Shown: positions 24,109 through 35,100, counted from the stretch's first letter. The stretch: DNA of 64,000 nucleotides from Lactuca virosa (GCA_928212115.1 CAKMRJ010005634.1:250550656-250614655); one strand, 5' to 3'. Numbers and translations: made by a program. The notes: generated from the sequence alone by a model not told the origin.

Positions 24109-24345
24109 AATTCCAAAACTTGAGGACAAGTTTTGAACAATTCAAAAACTTTTGGTTTCCATAACTTATGAGTTTAAAGTAGTTTTAATGAAAAAACTCT
24201 TCAAGTTCCATAACTTGAGGACAAGTTATGGAAGACTTTAAAACATTTATAAAATGAGACTCTTCATTTTCATAACTTATGGAAATCTTATGAGTTTTTA
24301 AAAATCATAAATGAGACTTTTCATATAACTTGAGGACAAGTTACA
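24109..24345 (-). other. Three H3 hairpins sharing the loop GAGGAC
   Basis: The plus-strand arms are AAAACTT/AAGTTTT (about 24115-24134), TTCCATAACTT/AAGTTATGGAA (about 24206-24233, a perfect 11-bp stem) and TAACTT/AAGTTA (about 24326-24343). Each encloses exactly GAGGAC. Confidence 0.7.
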
Positions 24346-24639
24346 AAAACACATTTTATGAACAACTTTTAGATCAATTTGGATCGAAAAAAAATTATCA
24401 CATAATTTTTCTATTAATCTAAACTAACTCATAAGAACAAGATAATTCAAATCAAACAATTTTTCATGTAATTACCTAACCACTAAACTAATACAAAACA
24501 TGAATCTATTGACAATTATCTTTCGAATTGGATTAGCATGAACATTACCACATAAAAAACAGGTTTATAAGTTCAAAAACAGCTTAAGGTAATGTTCCTA
24601 GTCCAATTCCAGCCAAAAAACTCGAAGATAAGCTGTCAG

Positions 24640-24720
24640 GGGGTCCAACTCGTCGAGTGCAAGAACAAACTCGACGAGTTGGATGAGTTTGTTCATGGAC
24701 TCGTTGAGTTCCCTGTCCAG
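24640..24720. repeat. ACTCG-N-CGAGT palindromes in the copia leader
   Basis: Copies near 24647 (AACTCGTCGAGTG), 24668 (AACTCGACGAGTT) and 24697 (GACTCGTTGAGTT) lie between the gag remnant and the primer-binding site. The same palindrome recurs in the Athila element at 48690-52842. Confidence 0.8.
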
Positions 24721-24791
24721 ACAGCAAAAAATTCGATTTTTTCAGCTTTTTTCAACAATTTGCATCAAGTATAATTGAAAACAACCCGTGG

Positions 24792-24803
24792 CTCTGATAC
24801 CAC
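24792..24803 (-). promoter_or_regulatory. Primer-binding site, initiator-Met tRNA type
   Basis: On the minus strand TGGTATCAGAGC follows the 5' LTR end (CCCATCA) with only a base or two between. It matches the 3' end of plant initiator-Met tRNA. Confidence 0.85.
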
Positions 24804-25586
24804 TGATGGGATTTAGTATACTACAACATCCTATGGTGCACATACAACCCTAAATACATTGGATCTATGTTTCACTAATTATACATACAAAGGAGTTTCC
24901 AAGGTATTAAGCCTATAACTAGCATGCAAAGATGTAAACTACACAAGATGCTAGTTAGTGTAACATACCTTATATGTGGCTGGAAGTCTTGATGCATTTG
25001 GCCTTTAAGAACTTAGTGCCCCAAGTGTTGCACCTCAAATGGAATCACAACTCACCTAGAACAAAGGTGACTCTTGAGAGAGAAACTCCATGCACCAAAA
25101 ACCTTCGTGAACTCCAAGAACATGCACACACACAAGGTGGCAGTTTTAGGTCATCATATATGTATTTATATGTGTGGTATTTCAAGGGTCATGGGTATAA
25201 CCCAAATCCATACCCATGGGTTTTTATGATGCATGGTTCATGTAGCCCAACTCTATATGTATTCATACATAAACTTGGTCCAACATGGATCATAAGCCCA
25301 ACACATATAAAGATAACTAATAACCATAATTAGTCCCCATAGATTTAATTAGTCTCTTTTGATCACTAAATTAATTCCAAATTAATTCTTGATCAATACT
25401 AATTAAAACATATGATTTCATATTAATATATTAGAACTTATAATATATTAATAAATCATATATAACCTTCTCTCAAGAGTCCATCCTAACAAATTGTCCT
25501 GGTGTTATGCAACCCAAATGGACCATGCTACTCTCGGGTTGAGTACATACCAATAATAGTTATGGGCTTAGACATCTAATCCAACA
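24804..25586 (-). repeat. 5' LTR of the non-autonomous copia element
   Basis: Same termini as the copy at 17868-18651; the minus-strand start is TGTTGG at 25586. The right flank GAAAA begins at 25587. Confidence 0.92.
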
Positions 25587-25802
25587 GAAAATCCCTAGCC
25601 TATCACTAACATCTTGTTGTAACATTTTATAATATCAAATAATAGTAAGGTATTTTGGGGTCTACTTACTGGCTCCGACTGATCGTACACATCGCATCCT
25701 CCTTGATTATTTTCAAAACCATTTGAAAATCATTTTAAAAAACTTTTTCCTTAGTTTGAGACTGGATTCACACGAGTGTTCCTCCAATTCACTCAAATCA
25801 AG

Positions 25803-25814
25803 GCTCTGATACCA
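25803..25814 (-). promoter_or_regulatory. Primer-binding site of the gypsy element
   Basis: On the minus strand TTGGTATCAGAGCC follows the LTR end GAGTGTTACA after a spacer of about three bases. Together they locate the 5' end of the internal region and tie the LTR at 25818 to the gag-pol at 14680-17304. Confidence 0.8.
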
Positions 25815-26261
25815 ACTTGTAACACTCATAAAATTCATCAAAATTTAAACTTTTTCAACCAACTCAAAATCATAATTATGTACATTGTAGTTTTCAAAAC
25901 GAGTTTAAACATTAGAGTAATCCCAAAATCATGAAACAAAACATGAGGATGTGCACGATCACGCCTTCGCCTTCTCGCGATCCTCTGAGGTACCTGAAAC
26001 ATAATCTAAAACTGTAAGCCCAAAGCTTAGTGAGTTTCCCCCAAAATAACAATACATAACAAATAGCAAAAATAAAATAACAACATGCAATAGGTCCACA
26101 ACTAATAGACTGAATTACCCCTGAGCCCACAACATAAGTCTGGTTTTCCCCATGGGCCCAAAATTTATGTTGTATATTATTTCTGTGCTTTATTGAGTTA
26201 GGACCAGAGGGTCCAAACCGAGTTGTGAGACCGGAGGGTCTTCACTGAGATACCGGACTGG

Positions 26262-28868
26262 AGGGTTGTGACAACCCGAAATTTTCATTCGTACAAACTC
26301 TACAGTCCAACACTTCAATTAAAAGTTAAATACTTTTCTGCTAATTTTTAGCCGGTTTAAAGTCCGTTTGAGTAATTTTATTAATTATTCATGAATAGAA
26401 AGGATAAAAGGAAGTGATTTCTAGAATACCGGGATTTCAATTGATCAACCAACACCTTAGTTAGGTGTTCACGGCCAAACAAAAGGAGTTTGGGCTGTGA
26501 ACTCTATCATGGTCGTGAACTCATGCCTTAGGCATGAGTTTACTCCCCAAATCCCTCATTTCTCACTTCCACCCTCAAGAACACTTACCATTCTCTCTCA
26601 AGTAGCATCCCGTTCTTCACCCGATCTTCCGAAAACGTAAGTTTCACTTGACTTGATTTGTTGTTATAACCTATCACCTAGTGTTTATACATCATTTCAT
26701 CCATTCATTGTTGATTTTCACTTAGATCTTCAAAACACCAAGAACACCAAGAACACACACTAGTGTTCTTGGACCTTAAACACCCAATCGAGCTTCTATC
26801 TTGTAAGTACACTTGCCCTAGCTTCTTGTGTGCTTAATATGAACTTGATAACACTTAAAAATCATCAAGAATCATAAGAACAAAGGAGTTTACGGCCAAG
26901 GATGTTCTTGGGCCGTAAACCCCTCTCAAGGTGGTTAAATGGACTTTAGTCCCTTCCTAAGCTTGGATGCCAACCTTGATCCTTCCTAGAAGTGTTTAAG
27001 ACCTTAAACAACAATCAAAACAACTCCCCATAAGAGTTTACGGCTGTAAACACCTAAGGAAGTGGTCCTTAGGCCGTAAACTCTACTAGGTAGGGTTATT
27101 GTGCCCCTAATGCTTTCCTAAGGCTTGGATTTGATCATTGGATGTTCAATCTTGACTCATAAGACCTTAAATCACCAAATGGCACTTAGTACCATGAGTT
27201 TACGGCCGTAAACTCATGGGGGTAATGACCTTAGGCCGTAAACTCCATAAGGAGTGGTCCTTGGGCCATAAACTCCAATGTCATGCCATACAACCTTTAG
27301 ATGCAACCCTTTGGTACCTATAACACTTGAATCAAAGTGTTTCCATGTCCTAGGGTGTTTTAACTTGGTTAATTAGTTGTTAAATGGCTAATTAGATACA
27401 TATATGTTTTATTATATGTTAACTAGGATCATTGTGGGTGCCCAAGTCCTCACTTGACACTTAGCATCCTTTACCGATGCTACTATCGCATCACTCATTT
27501 CAGGTGAGTTCATACCCCCTTAATCAATCTTTTAAATAATTTTAAATGCTTTAATGGGGGGGGGGGGAATACAAGTAGAAAACAGCATGTTATAGAATCA
27601 ATCACATGTGATTTATAACTGTGTTTTCAACCAACTGATTTCACATACTTCAAAATGTGATAAACGCAATGGTTTTCAGTTATGTTGTACTTGGTTATCA
27701 AAGGAATTACTTTTGAAATGTTTTATAAAATGACATCAAGTCATTATTATTTATTGCTCAAAACTTTTAAATGTTTTACAAAACCTCTTTCAACTTATTG
27801 TTAAAAACCATATCTATACACATATGTTTCATGTATATATGTCTTGATATGAGAGCTTTCATTTTTCATTCAGTTTCCAACACTCTTGGGTAGCAAGGGT
27901 GTATAAACCTACTTGGACACTCAACTTACATTCCAATAAACTATTATAGGTATAGTTTAGGGGATACAAAACATTATTCCTATTACAAGGAATTACACCA
28001 GAGTCAGTTCATTCATGAGTCTATACTAATACATCATACACAATATGAAGAGATTCTATTACATGGATACTTTTACGTAGATACTATTACATGGATACTT
28101 TTACATAGATACTATATGATGAGATACTATTACATATTATATGTGTAGATACTATTATATATGTACGGGACTAACCATTCTACGCCCAGCTGTTAGCTAC
28201 AGAGGGAAAATGCACATCGACGGATGTCTACGGTTAATACTATTCGACATCTTCCATGTCGTGTTTATCCTAGTACCAAAGGATAATACTTAAATGATTA
28301 TATAATTTCCCTTTTACTTTTATTTTGTGACACATTCACATAAACGATGAGGTAGACTATATATTTATAAAAATAGTCACATGGGAAAAACTTTCATTTA
28401 CACAGAAATGCAAACTTCAAAGCATTCGGGTCTTGGTAGAAGACTACCTTTTATACTAGTAGGATATATGGGATTTTCTAGGGTTTTCACACTTATATCA
28501 AATGTTTCATCAACAATTGCATGTCTTTCATATCAGCTTTCCAAATTAATGACACCATAATACTTATGAATTCACCAGCTTTATGCTGATCTACACTTTC
28601 AAAATAACTTGTATTCTCAGGTCACCAGTAGACAGGTACGATGACCAGGTTTTGAGAAGACGGAGCACAGACAAGACTCGTCTTTTATTTTGATTACATA
28701 TTTTGGTGTCTTATTACTATGAAAGAACACTCATGTATTAAAAATTTACTTTTAATGCAATGGATGATGTTGTTGCTTGTTTACTACTTTGCACCGTTAT
28801 GATACTTTACATGACGTCTTCCACCCCCGAACGTTTCCGCCGTTCCGGTTTTGGGGTGTGACAAGGGT
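26262..28868. repeat. Target-site duplication AGGGT of the solo LTR
   Basis: AGGGT at 26262-26266 and 28864-28868 flanks TGTGACAACC...GGTGTGACA exactly. Confidence 0.92.
26267..28863 (+). mobile_element. Solo LTR, 2597 bp, sister of 2897-5500
   Basis: It has intact TG...CA termini and a perfect 5-bp TSD. It has the same architecture as the LTR at 2897-5500 (G-tract at 27557, GGGTCTTGGTAGAAGACTAC near 28425, CCACCCCCGAACGTTTCCGC near 28831) with many substitutions and indels. Its GTTTACGGCCGTAAAC palindrome is perfect at 27198-27213, with degenerate copies from 26480 to 27290. No coding sequence. Confidence 0.9.
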
Positions 28869-29227
28869 CCGACCCAAGCTGTGAGACCGGAGGGTCCTCA
28901 TTGAGACACATGACCGGAGGGTCCTTATTGAGATATAGCCATGAGAGGCTAATTATTTGTGCATGGTATTTTGGGGAACTCGCTAAGCTTCGTGCTTACA
29001 ATGTTGTGTAAAATGTGTTTCAGGTACCTCTCAGGATCACGGGAAGGTGCCGGCTTGATTGTACACACCAGTTTGAGATTATGTTGTTTTAAGGATTCTG
29101 GGATATTATCAAACATTTTGTTGTCTTGTGTTTTGAACAAATTATACATTTGGGGTTTTGAAACTGTGAGCTTGTGTTTATGTGGTTTTAAAAATGAAAA
29201 TTTTGTTTGAAAATTTAGAGCGTTACA

Positions 29228-29564
29228 AAAAGCCTCTCAAATGGAAATGGTCAAAGGATGGCCAACTAGAGAAAAACCAACTAGGCGGTCATCGGCTAGC
29301 GCGATTAGATAGCATCCTCTAAAGGAATCAAGTTCCATTACAACTCGGTTATATAATCAAGAGTATAGCATAGTAAGACAAAGGATATCAGTTGAACTGA
29401 TAGCTATAAAATGCCAAATTTTGTACAAGCGAAAGATTAGTCAAATTACCCAAGCATAGAACCACAAAAGAAACCTAGAAATAATTCAAGATGTAACATA
29501 CCAAATAGGCAAAAAACAAAACAAATCACCTCCCAAAAAAAATATTACCCACAAATAAAGAAAC
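29228..29564. other. Flank of the gypsy insertion, no feature seen
   Basis: Sequence between the gypsy 5' LTR and the coiled-coil remnant; no ORF, repeat or terminus recognised. Confidence 0.5.
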
Positions 29565-30455
29565 TTACTCTCCGCTACCACCAGCTGAATTAGAACCCCT
29601 TGCCAACTCTGACACAAAGATATGTAGTTCAACAACAGAACCAACAAGATAGCCCCATTCAGACAAATAATCACCACAAAACAAGTTGGCAAATGCATCA
29701 TTCATTTGTTCAAGCCGGTCGGAATATAAAGAGTATCTTGTCTTTGGGCAACCCCAACGAGAATTCATGGTTGATAAATTCACATTCCAACCGTTTACCG
29801 TGATCGGTACAAATTGATTGCAACAAATGATTCATATCAAAGAAGGGATTCCCATCAAAAACCTGATCCACAACTCCACTAATGCCTTCAAACAATATCC
29901 AACACATGTCGTCCTCTATTTCCTCACATGTTCGATCAACCTAGTAACACTTGCTTGTAAATCTGCATTTGTCAAGTTCACATTAGCAATATCACCCATC
30001 GATTTGCGACTTTTGGTCTTAAGAATATCAACTTTATCCGCCAAACCAACTTCCTCTAACTCTAGTGAAGCAACCTAAGCACGCAACATATCAATCTCAT
30101 CCTCTAAATGAAGACTTTGAGCAATTTTTCCATTCAAAATATCCTTATCTTCCTTTAACGACACAACATCCCTCTTTAATGCCTCAAGCTCAGATTCAGG
30201 AACCATGGGAACATTGGAACTAGCTCCTTCCAGCTCGATCTCTTTCTTCGACATAGCAACAAACTCGTTTCTGAATAACTGAACATTCTGAGACAAGCTC
30301 TCAGATAGAATAATAAACGGTTTAATAACTTCTGACACCACCTTAAATTCATCTCTCAAATCCTGGTTCTCTCGACTAATACCAAAACACTCTTCATACC
30401 ACCCAAGGACCTCACTAGCCAATGCTAGATTTTCAACAATTTTCACCTTAAACAT
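29565..30455 (-). pseudogene. Decayed coiled-coil protein, probably transposon-derived
   Basis: The minus-strand frame from 30455 (MFKVKIVENLALASEVLGWY) is helical and rich in Glu/Leu/Lys (SELEALKRDVVSLKEDKDIL), stops at about 30075, and goes on in nearby frames (LADKVDILKTKSRKS; DMCWILFEGISGVVDQVFDG; EQMNDAFANLFCGDYLSEWG) to about 29565, ending in a Ser/Gly-rich tail. At least two stops or shifts are present. Similar helical proteins accompany plant DNA and LTR transposons, but I cannot name the family and see no termini. It flanks the gypsy insertion, so it may be the older host element. Confidence 0.5.
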
Positions 30456-30529
30456 ATCATGTACGGTATCCCTACGACTAGTGCTTAAACCAATTCGGGT
30501 ACAAGGGGAAGCAAATTTCCTTTTATGTT

Positions 30530-31520
30530 CTGACTATCCCTACAGTATTTTTTTCGTTTGGACTATCCATATATTTTTTTTTTTGTACATATTATTATTG
30601 GGTTATTTTTTCGTTCGGACTATCTTTGTGTTATTTTTTTCATTTAGACTATGCTTGTGTTATTTTTTTCGATCGTATTATCCCTATGTTATTTTTTCGT
30701 TCAGACAATCCCCGGGTTATTTTTTCGTTCATATTATCTCTATGTTATTTTCTCTTCTTGACTATCCATGTGTAGTTTTTTTATCCGATCTTTGTGTTAT
30801 TTTTTCGTTCGGACTAACCATATGCTTCAGTAGTTGCCCTCATCGTCTCATTCAATAGAAAGTTGACTTACATGTCTTACTTGATAGGAGGCTTCGGGGA
30901 AAGAGATCTAAGAGTTTTACTTGATAGTAGTTTCCTTCTTCACTCCATTCGATAAAAAAAATTACGAAAATCACAACAAAAGAATAACACGGGATAGTTC
31001 GAACAAAAAAATAACACAATGATAGTCCGAACGGAAAAATAACACATGATAGTTCGAACAAAAAAAATAACATAGAGATAGTCCGAACCAAAAAAATAAA
31101 AAATGGATAGTTCGAACAAAAATATAACATAGGGATAATTGGAACGAAAAAATAACATAGAGATAGTCCGACCGAAAAAATAACACATAGATCTAAAAGA
31201 AAGAAATAACATATGGATAATCTAATCAAAAAAATAACACAAGGTTAGTCCAAACGAAAAAAAATAACACAGTGATAGTCAACGAAAAAAATAAGACAAT
31301 AATAGTACGAATGAAAAAAAAAATAACATAGTGACAGTTGGAACAAAAAAAATTGCACAGGAATAGTCGGGACGAATAAATAATATAAGGATAATTCGAC
31401 TGAAAAAAAAAAGTAACACAATGATAATCCAAAACGAAAAAATAACACATGGATAGTCCGAACAGAAAAATTACATATGATAGTCCGAACAAAAAAAAAT
31501 AATACAATGATAGCTCCAGC
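30530..31520. repeat. Inverted array of a ~30-bp minisatellite
   Basis: From 30530 to 30830 units like GTTATTTTTTCGTTCGGACT plus ATCCnTATG repeat about ten times in one orientation. From about 30960 to 31515 the same unit appears in reverse (AGTCCGAACGAAAAAATAAC) about seventeen times. A 130-bp unique spacer lies between. Frames through the array give Phe/Leu/Ser-rich artefacts, not proteins. Confidence 0.9.
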
Positions 31521-32202
31521 CAACAAAAAAGAAAAAAACAACAAAATGATAAAAAAATAAAAAACAAAAACAACAAAATGAAGATAAAAAATCAAAAATA
31601 TAAACAATAACATCCAAAAAAATACCGCTTTATTTATATGCGTTTTGTGTTGTGTCAATTTGGCTTCAGTTCCATGTTTTTGTCCACATTTAGACAATCG
31701 TGTTTTTTTTACACATTTAACCATTAAATTTGTTTGACCTGTTCAAAATAGAGGAATATGACCGGTAATTATGGATGATATTACCTTATTATGAATAAAT
31801 CAAATAAGTTTACTACTCAAATGTATATAAAAAAATAGTTAAAATAAAATTCTTTACTTATTTTGGTAATATTGAGTTCTTTATTGTAAATGCAAGTAGT
31901 CATAAGACACACAGATGTAACATGGAATCAGGCCATCGGGTCTTGGTGTCATATCTAGATTGTAGATCTAAAGTACGTGTCGTTAGTGAGTTAGTGACTT
32001 GATTCCTAGCTGTCATCAGATAACAAAACCATTAGACAACATCATAGATCGTAACTAGTGAGCAGACTCAAACGATCAAATTAGATCGATGTATATGAGG
32101 AGATGATACGGTCTTTGGGCCAGCCCAGTTCAGGCTCAACTAGTCAGGCGCTAGGTTGTGTGTGCTTTAGGGCACGCTAACTATACCTTCTCCAGATATG
32201 AC

Positions 32203-32721
32203 ACCATGACTAGAGGTGCACAAACCGGTTTTTTTCTGAACCGGTTCGGTTCAGTGGACCGGTTTGGTTCTAGTCAACACCGATTCACCCTTAAACCTGT
32301 TTGGTTTCAAACCCGTTCACCACCAAAATAATTTGAACTTATACAAATCGGTTCGGTTTAGTACAAACCGGTTCACCATAAACCTGTTCACAACCGGTTC
32401 CTTGAACCAGCTCAAAAAAAAACCGACGTAATTGCTTCTTTTTTACAATGTTTGTTTTGTTTCTTAGGATATTATGGGTAATATATACATGGTTAATTTG
32501 TAAGATCGGTTTAAAACCGGTTCTCTAGACCGGTTCAAAACCAGTTCAAAATCGGTTCTCTAGACCGGTTTGAACGGCTTGAAATCCGAATTACTACAAA
32601 CCGGCGGTTCGGTTCGGCATCGGATCGTTCAACAGTGGACCAGTTCAAGGATGAACTGGTTTTCGGTTCGGCCACAGGTTCGGATCGTGAACCGGTTTTT
32701 TTGTGCATGTCTAACCATGAC
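32203..32721. repeat. 8-bp target-site duplication ACCATGAC
   Basis: ACCATGAC at 32203-32210 and 32714-32721 flanks the hAT-type MITE; eight bases is the hAT duplication length. Confidence 0.9.
32211..32713. mobile_element. hAT-type MITE rich in ACCGGTT
   Basis: A 503-bp element with termini TAGAGGTGCACAAA and TTTGTGCATGTCTA (inverted, imperfect) and an 8-bp TSD. The interior is crowded with ACCGGTTCGGTTC-like repeats on both strands, a composition common in plant hAT MITEs. It is inserted in the inverted-repeat element 31854-32809. Confidence 0.88.
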
Positions 32722-33125
32722 CTCCTGATAGCCCGATTATATGTCATATCAGTGAGTCTTACTACTTGCACTTAACATAAAGAACTCAATATTACCAAAA
32801 CAGGTAATGAATTTTGGTTTTTGTCCATATTTAGATAACCATGTTTTTTTATATACGTTTCACCAGTAAACCTGCTTGGTATGTTCATGATAAGGTAATA
32901 TTACTGATAATTAAATGTCATATTACCCTATTTTGAAAAGGACAACCAAGTTTAATGGTCAAATATATATGAAAAAAAAAACCTGATTAGTTAAATATTG
33001 ACAAAGATCAAAATTCATTATCCTTCTAGTTCATTAACTCTTATGTCATGTCAAATAGTGATAGACACATTAGTGAAAATAAATCTTATATTCATTTTTT
33101 ATCTTTCGTGTATTTTCTAATACCT

Positions 33126-33129
<4 letters not shown>

Positions 33130-33185
<56 letters not shown>
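33130..33185. repeat. (ATT)n(TA)n microsatellite
   Basis: A short TAT/ATT run passes into a (TA)n run. It lies near the expected but undetermined 5' end of the Helitron. Confidence 0.95.
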
Positions 33186-33188
<3 letters not shown>

Positions 33189-33639
33189 GTTATGAAAAGT
33201 TTTAATAGTAAACCTGAGACATTTTGGCCAATTTTGGTCCCTTAAATTATATTTCCGGTCCCTCTATTTTTGTTTGTGTGTAACTTTGTTAATTCTGTTT
33301 TGCCTATTTCTATTGTGGTTTATTTTTTTCATTTTTTTGTCGTTAGTGTGTCAAATCTATTTCTTTTACATTTTTCCTGCCTTTGACTTTACACGTGTTC
33401 TCTTCTGCTTCCTTTATTTTCCACGTGTTTCCTTCTTCTTCTTTTCTCTATCTCTTTCCTTCTTCGTGGCCTGCTCTTTCCAGACTTCGTTGGTTCCTTC
33501 TATTGCAGGTGATCTTCTTCTCTTCTCCTGCCGCCCACCACCTCTCCGGCTGCAGCCTCAAGCAGAGCTTCCGATACTGTTTTTTCGATCGTCTCCACTG
33601 CTCTCTTCCCTGAACGCTTTCAAATAAAAACAGGAAGAA

Positions 33640-33676
33640 ATGGAAGGTGAATTCATGCTTGGCTTCGATTTTGAAG
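33640..33676 (+). pseudogene. Captured first-exon fragment with leader
   Basis: A pyrimidine-rich leader (33380-33630) leads to ATG at 33640 (MEGEFMLGFDFE) and a good donor, GAAG|GTATGT, at 33676/33677. The source gene is not recognised. Confidence 0.4.
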
Positions 33677-33812
33677 GTATGTACCCAAGTGAGCCCTAAT
33701 TTTTTATCCAATCATGCCATCAGCCATATTTGAGTGAAACTGGTGTAAAGCTTTATAGGTCCACTCCACTGACTTTAGTAAAGACCCGCTTGAACTCAAA
33801 ACGGATTCCAAA

Positions 33813-34011
33813 ATGGGGGCGATTAAAGGCGGTGAAATGGTTTACATGATATACAGAGCTGTCACATATGGTCTATCACCGCTGATAAATCTTCAGCTCC
33901 GGCGGCGCAACTTCCGAGGCCTCCAGCATCCTCTCCGGTGGCCGGAACGCCTCGGTCGACTGTCTCTCCCTCGGCCCCCTGGCTCCCTTACTTGAGCGGT
34001 TCTTTTACAAG
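33813..34011 (+). pseudogene. Captured exon fragment, source unknown
   Basis: It is locally GC-rich, unlike the AT-rich surroundings. One frame reads SSILSGGRNASVDCLSLGPL then APLLERFFYK and ends at a donor AAG|GTAACA (34011/34012); the ATG-starting frame at 33813 is less exon-like. I cannot identify the parent gene. Confidence 0.4.
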
Positions 34012-34236
34012 GTAACATTTCAATCCTAATATTTGTATCTAAGGTTGCACACGAAGTGTTTGTGATATTGCTTCATTGAATAGAGAAATAGTTGAATACT
34101 CCCAAACTTTCTTTGATCGGTGGTCTGGGCATTGGCCAATGACCCCCCGTTGAGGGATGCCCTACTATGTTTCAAACCATATGCAAATTTCCCTTCATTT
34201 GCTCAAATCTTTAACAACTTTTTTTTTTATTTACAG

Positions 34237-34383
34237 TTCTTGGAACCCCTCGAGGTATGCTACCGATCCCTATGCACATGTGGCGACAACATTCGGTCTC
34301 TCCTTAGTCAAACTCGACATCCGCCAAGAATCCGATCGCCACACAGACGTCCTCGACGCGATCACCTAACATCTAGAAATCGG
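34237..34383 (+). pseudogene. Phosphoenolpyruvate carboxylase exon fragment (captured)
   Basis: After an acceptor (TTTATTTACAG, ends 34236) the sequence encodes FLEPLEVCYRSLCTCGD, then, in another frame, TFGLSLVKLDIRQESDRHTD and VLDAIT, a stop, HLEIG. These are consecutive conserved stretches of plant PEP carboxylase, the cytosolic enzyme that adds bicarbonate to PEP to make oxaloacetate. Between them about 15-20 residues that the real enzyme has (the segment ending in a 'DFLRQVS'-like phrase) are deleted, causing the frameshift. The fragment covers a small part of a protein that normally has more than 900 residues. Homology ends at about 34383. It is non-functional and lies inside the Helitron. 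Confidence 0.85.
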
Positions 34384-34663
34384 GTGGCAACTGTTATGAA
34401 CAAAAGTTTGATATCAACAACGACCGTCTTCGTCTAAATTGTATTGAAATTGCCATTCCTGTCCTTGATTTTCCGTCTTGTCCATCATCTTCGTTGAGGT
34501 TCTGCTCTGAGGTTGGTAATTTTGTGCTTTCTTTCTACACTTTTCTTTCCATTTCAGAAAAACCGATTGTTGTTGTTGGTTTTTTGGAGATAGATAATTC
34601 TACAAGGAAGCGATAGCTGAATCTTCCCCATTGATAAGATTATGATAACCCTACGACCAACTG

Positions 34664-35100
34664 TTGATCACGGACAAGGTTGATAAATGGAAAAATAAAG
34701 GTACAAATGTTGTTCACAGGTGTTATATTAGAGATTATGAATTTGTTTCCATGTTTTATGTTGACTTTCAACCCACACCTGATTTCACTTTCTTTCACCA
34801 TGCTGCACCCAAGGTTGAAACTAATGGTTGTAATTGTATGTGTATGTAATCTGATATCTGATTAGTATCTGTGTGATATGATATGAATTTATGTCTATAT
34901 GTGTGTCATCTAATGTTTACATTTATGTGTAATCTGGTCTTTGTACTTAATTTACTTTGTTGGGACAGATTACTCCACAGTTTGGCAAATCCACTTTGGT
35001 TGATATTGTCCCGGGAAAGGATATTGAAAGATGAATGTATGACATCTAATCCGAGTTTTTGGGCCATTTAGCCACCGCAACCTCAATCACCCTCAGATTT
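34664..35100 (+). pseudogene. Further captured exon-like fragments
   Basis: At 34680-34820 a frame reads HRCYIRDYEFVSMFYVDFQP then TPDFTFFHHAAPKVET; at 34970-35030 another reads ITPQFGKSTLVDIVPGKDIE. Both look like parts of real proteins rather than random translation, but I do not recognise the parents. Confidence 0.35.

Larger units (their letters stand above)
17868..25586 (-). mobile_element. Non-autonomous Ty1/copia-type LTR retrotransposon, 7.7 kb
   Basis: Two near-identical LTRs (17868-18651 and 24804-25586) bound it. Read on the minus strand, each LTR starts TGTTGGATTAG and ends ATCCCATCA. The 5' LTR is the right one: it is followed by TGGTATCAGAGC, the initiator-Met tRNA primer site. 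A purine-rich AAGTGGGAGAC lies just before the 3' LTR. The flanks are AAAAA and GAAAA, an imperfect 5-bp duplication. Apart from gag remnants at 22468-23184 no integrase, RT or RNase H is visible, so it depends on a relative. By eye I count about 25 differences over 784 bp between the LTRs, so the insertion is not very recent. Confidence 0.9.
25818..29227 (-). mobile_element. 5' LTR of the minus-strand gypsy element, split by a solo LTR
   Basis: On the plus strand it starts TGTAACACTC (25818) and ends GAGCGTTACA (29227), that is TGTAACGCTC...GAGTGTTACA on the coding strand. Without the inserted solo LTR and its duplicated target it is about 808 bp. It contains a local repeat of CCGGAGGGTC / CTCATTGAGAC phrases on both sides of the insertion (26200-26266 and 28869-28945). 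The 3' LTR is not in the window. Confidence 0.82.
31854..32809. mobile_element. Inverted-repeat (MULE-like) non-autonomous element
   Basis: TIRs of about 58 bp: left 31854-31912 (TTTTGGTAATATTGAGTTCT..., GCAAGTAGT) and the reverse complement at 32751-32809 share about 85% of positions by eye. No transposase ORF. The long TIR suggests a Mutator-type MITE, but no target duplication was found. Flanking blocks at 31666-31800 and 32812-33020 resemble each other in direct orientation. Confidence 0.55.

Noticed and set aside
24974..25333. Plus-strand ORF of 119 residues
   Set aside because: It lies in the copia LTR on the non-coding strand, and the corresponding stretch of the other LTR does not keep it open in the same way.
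30530..31520. CRISPR-like array
   Set aside because: The units are contiguous degenerate minisatellite copies without unique spacers, in a plant genome.
30481..31724. Overlapping Phe/Leu/Ser-rich ORFs that look like membrane proteins
   Set aside because: They follow the ~30-bp minisatellite in all frames and on both strands; the hydrophobicity comes from TTTTTT runs.
33040..33250. Helitron 5' TC terminus near the (ATT)n(TA)n tract
   Set aside because: Candidates such as TCTAATACCTATT are preceded by T, not the A expected from insertion at A|T; left undetermined.
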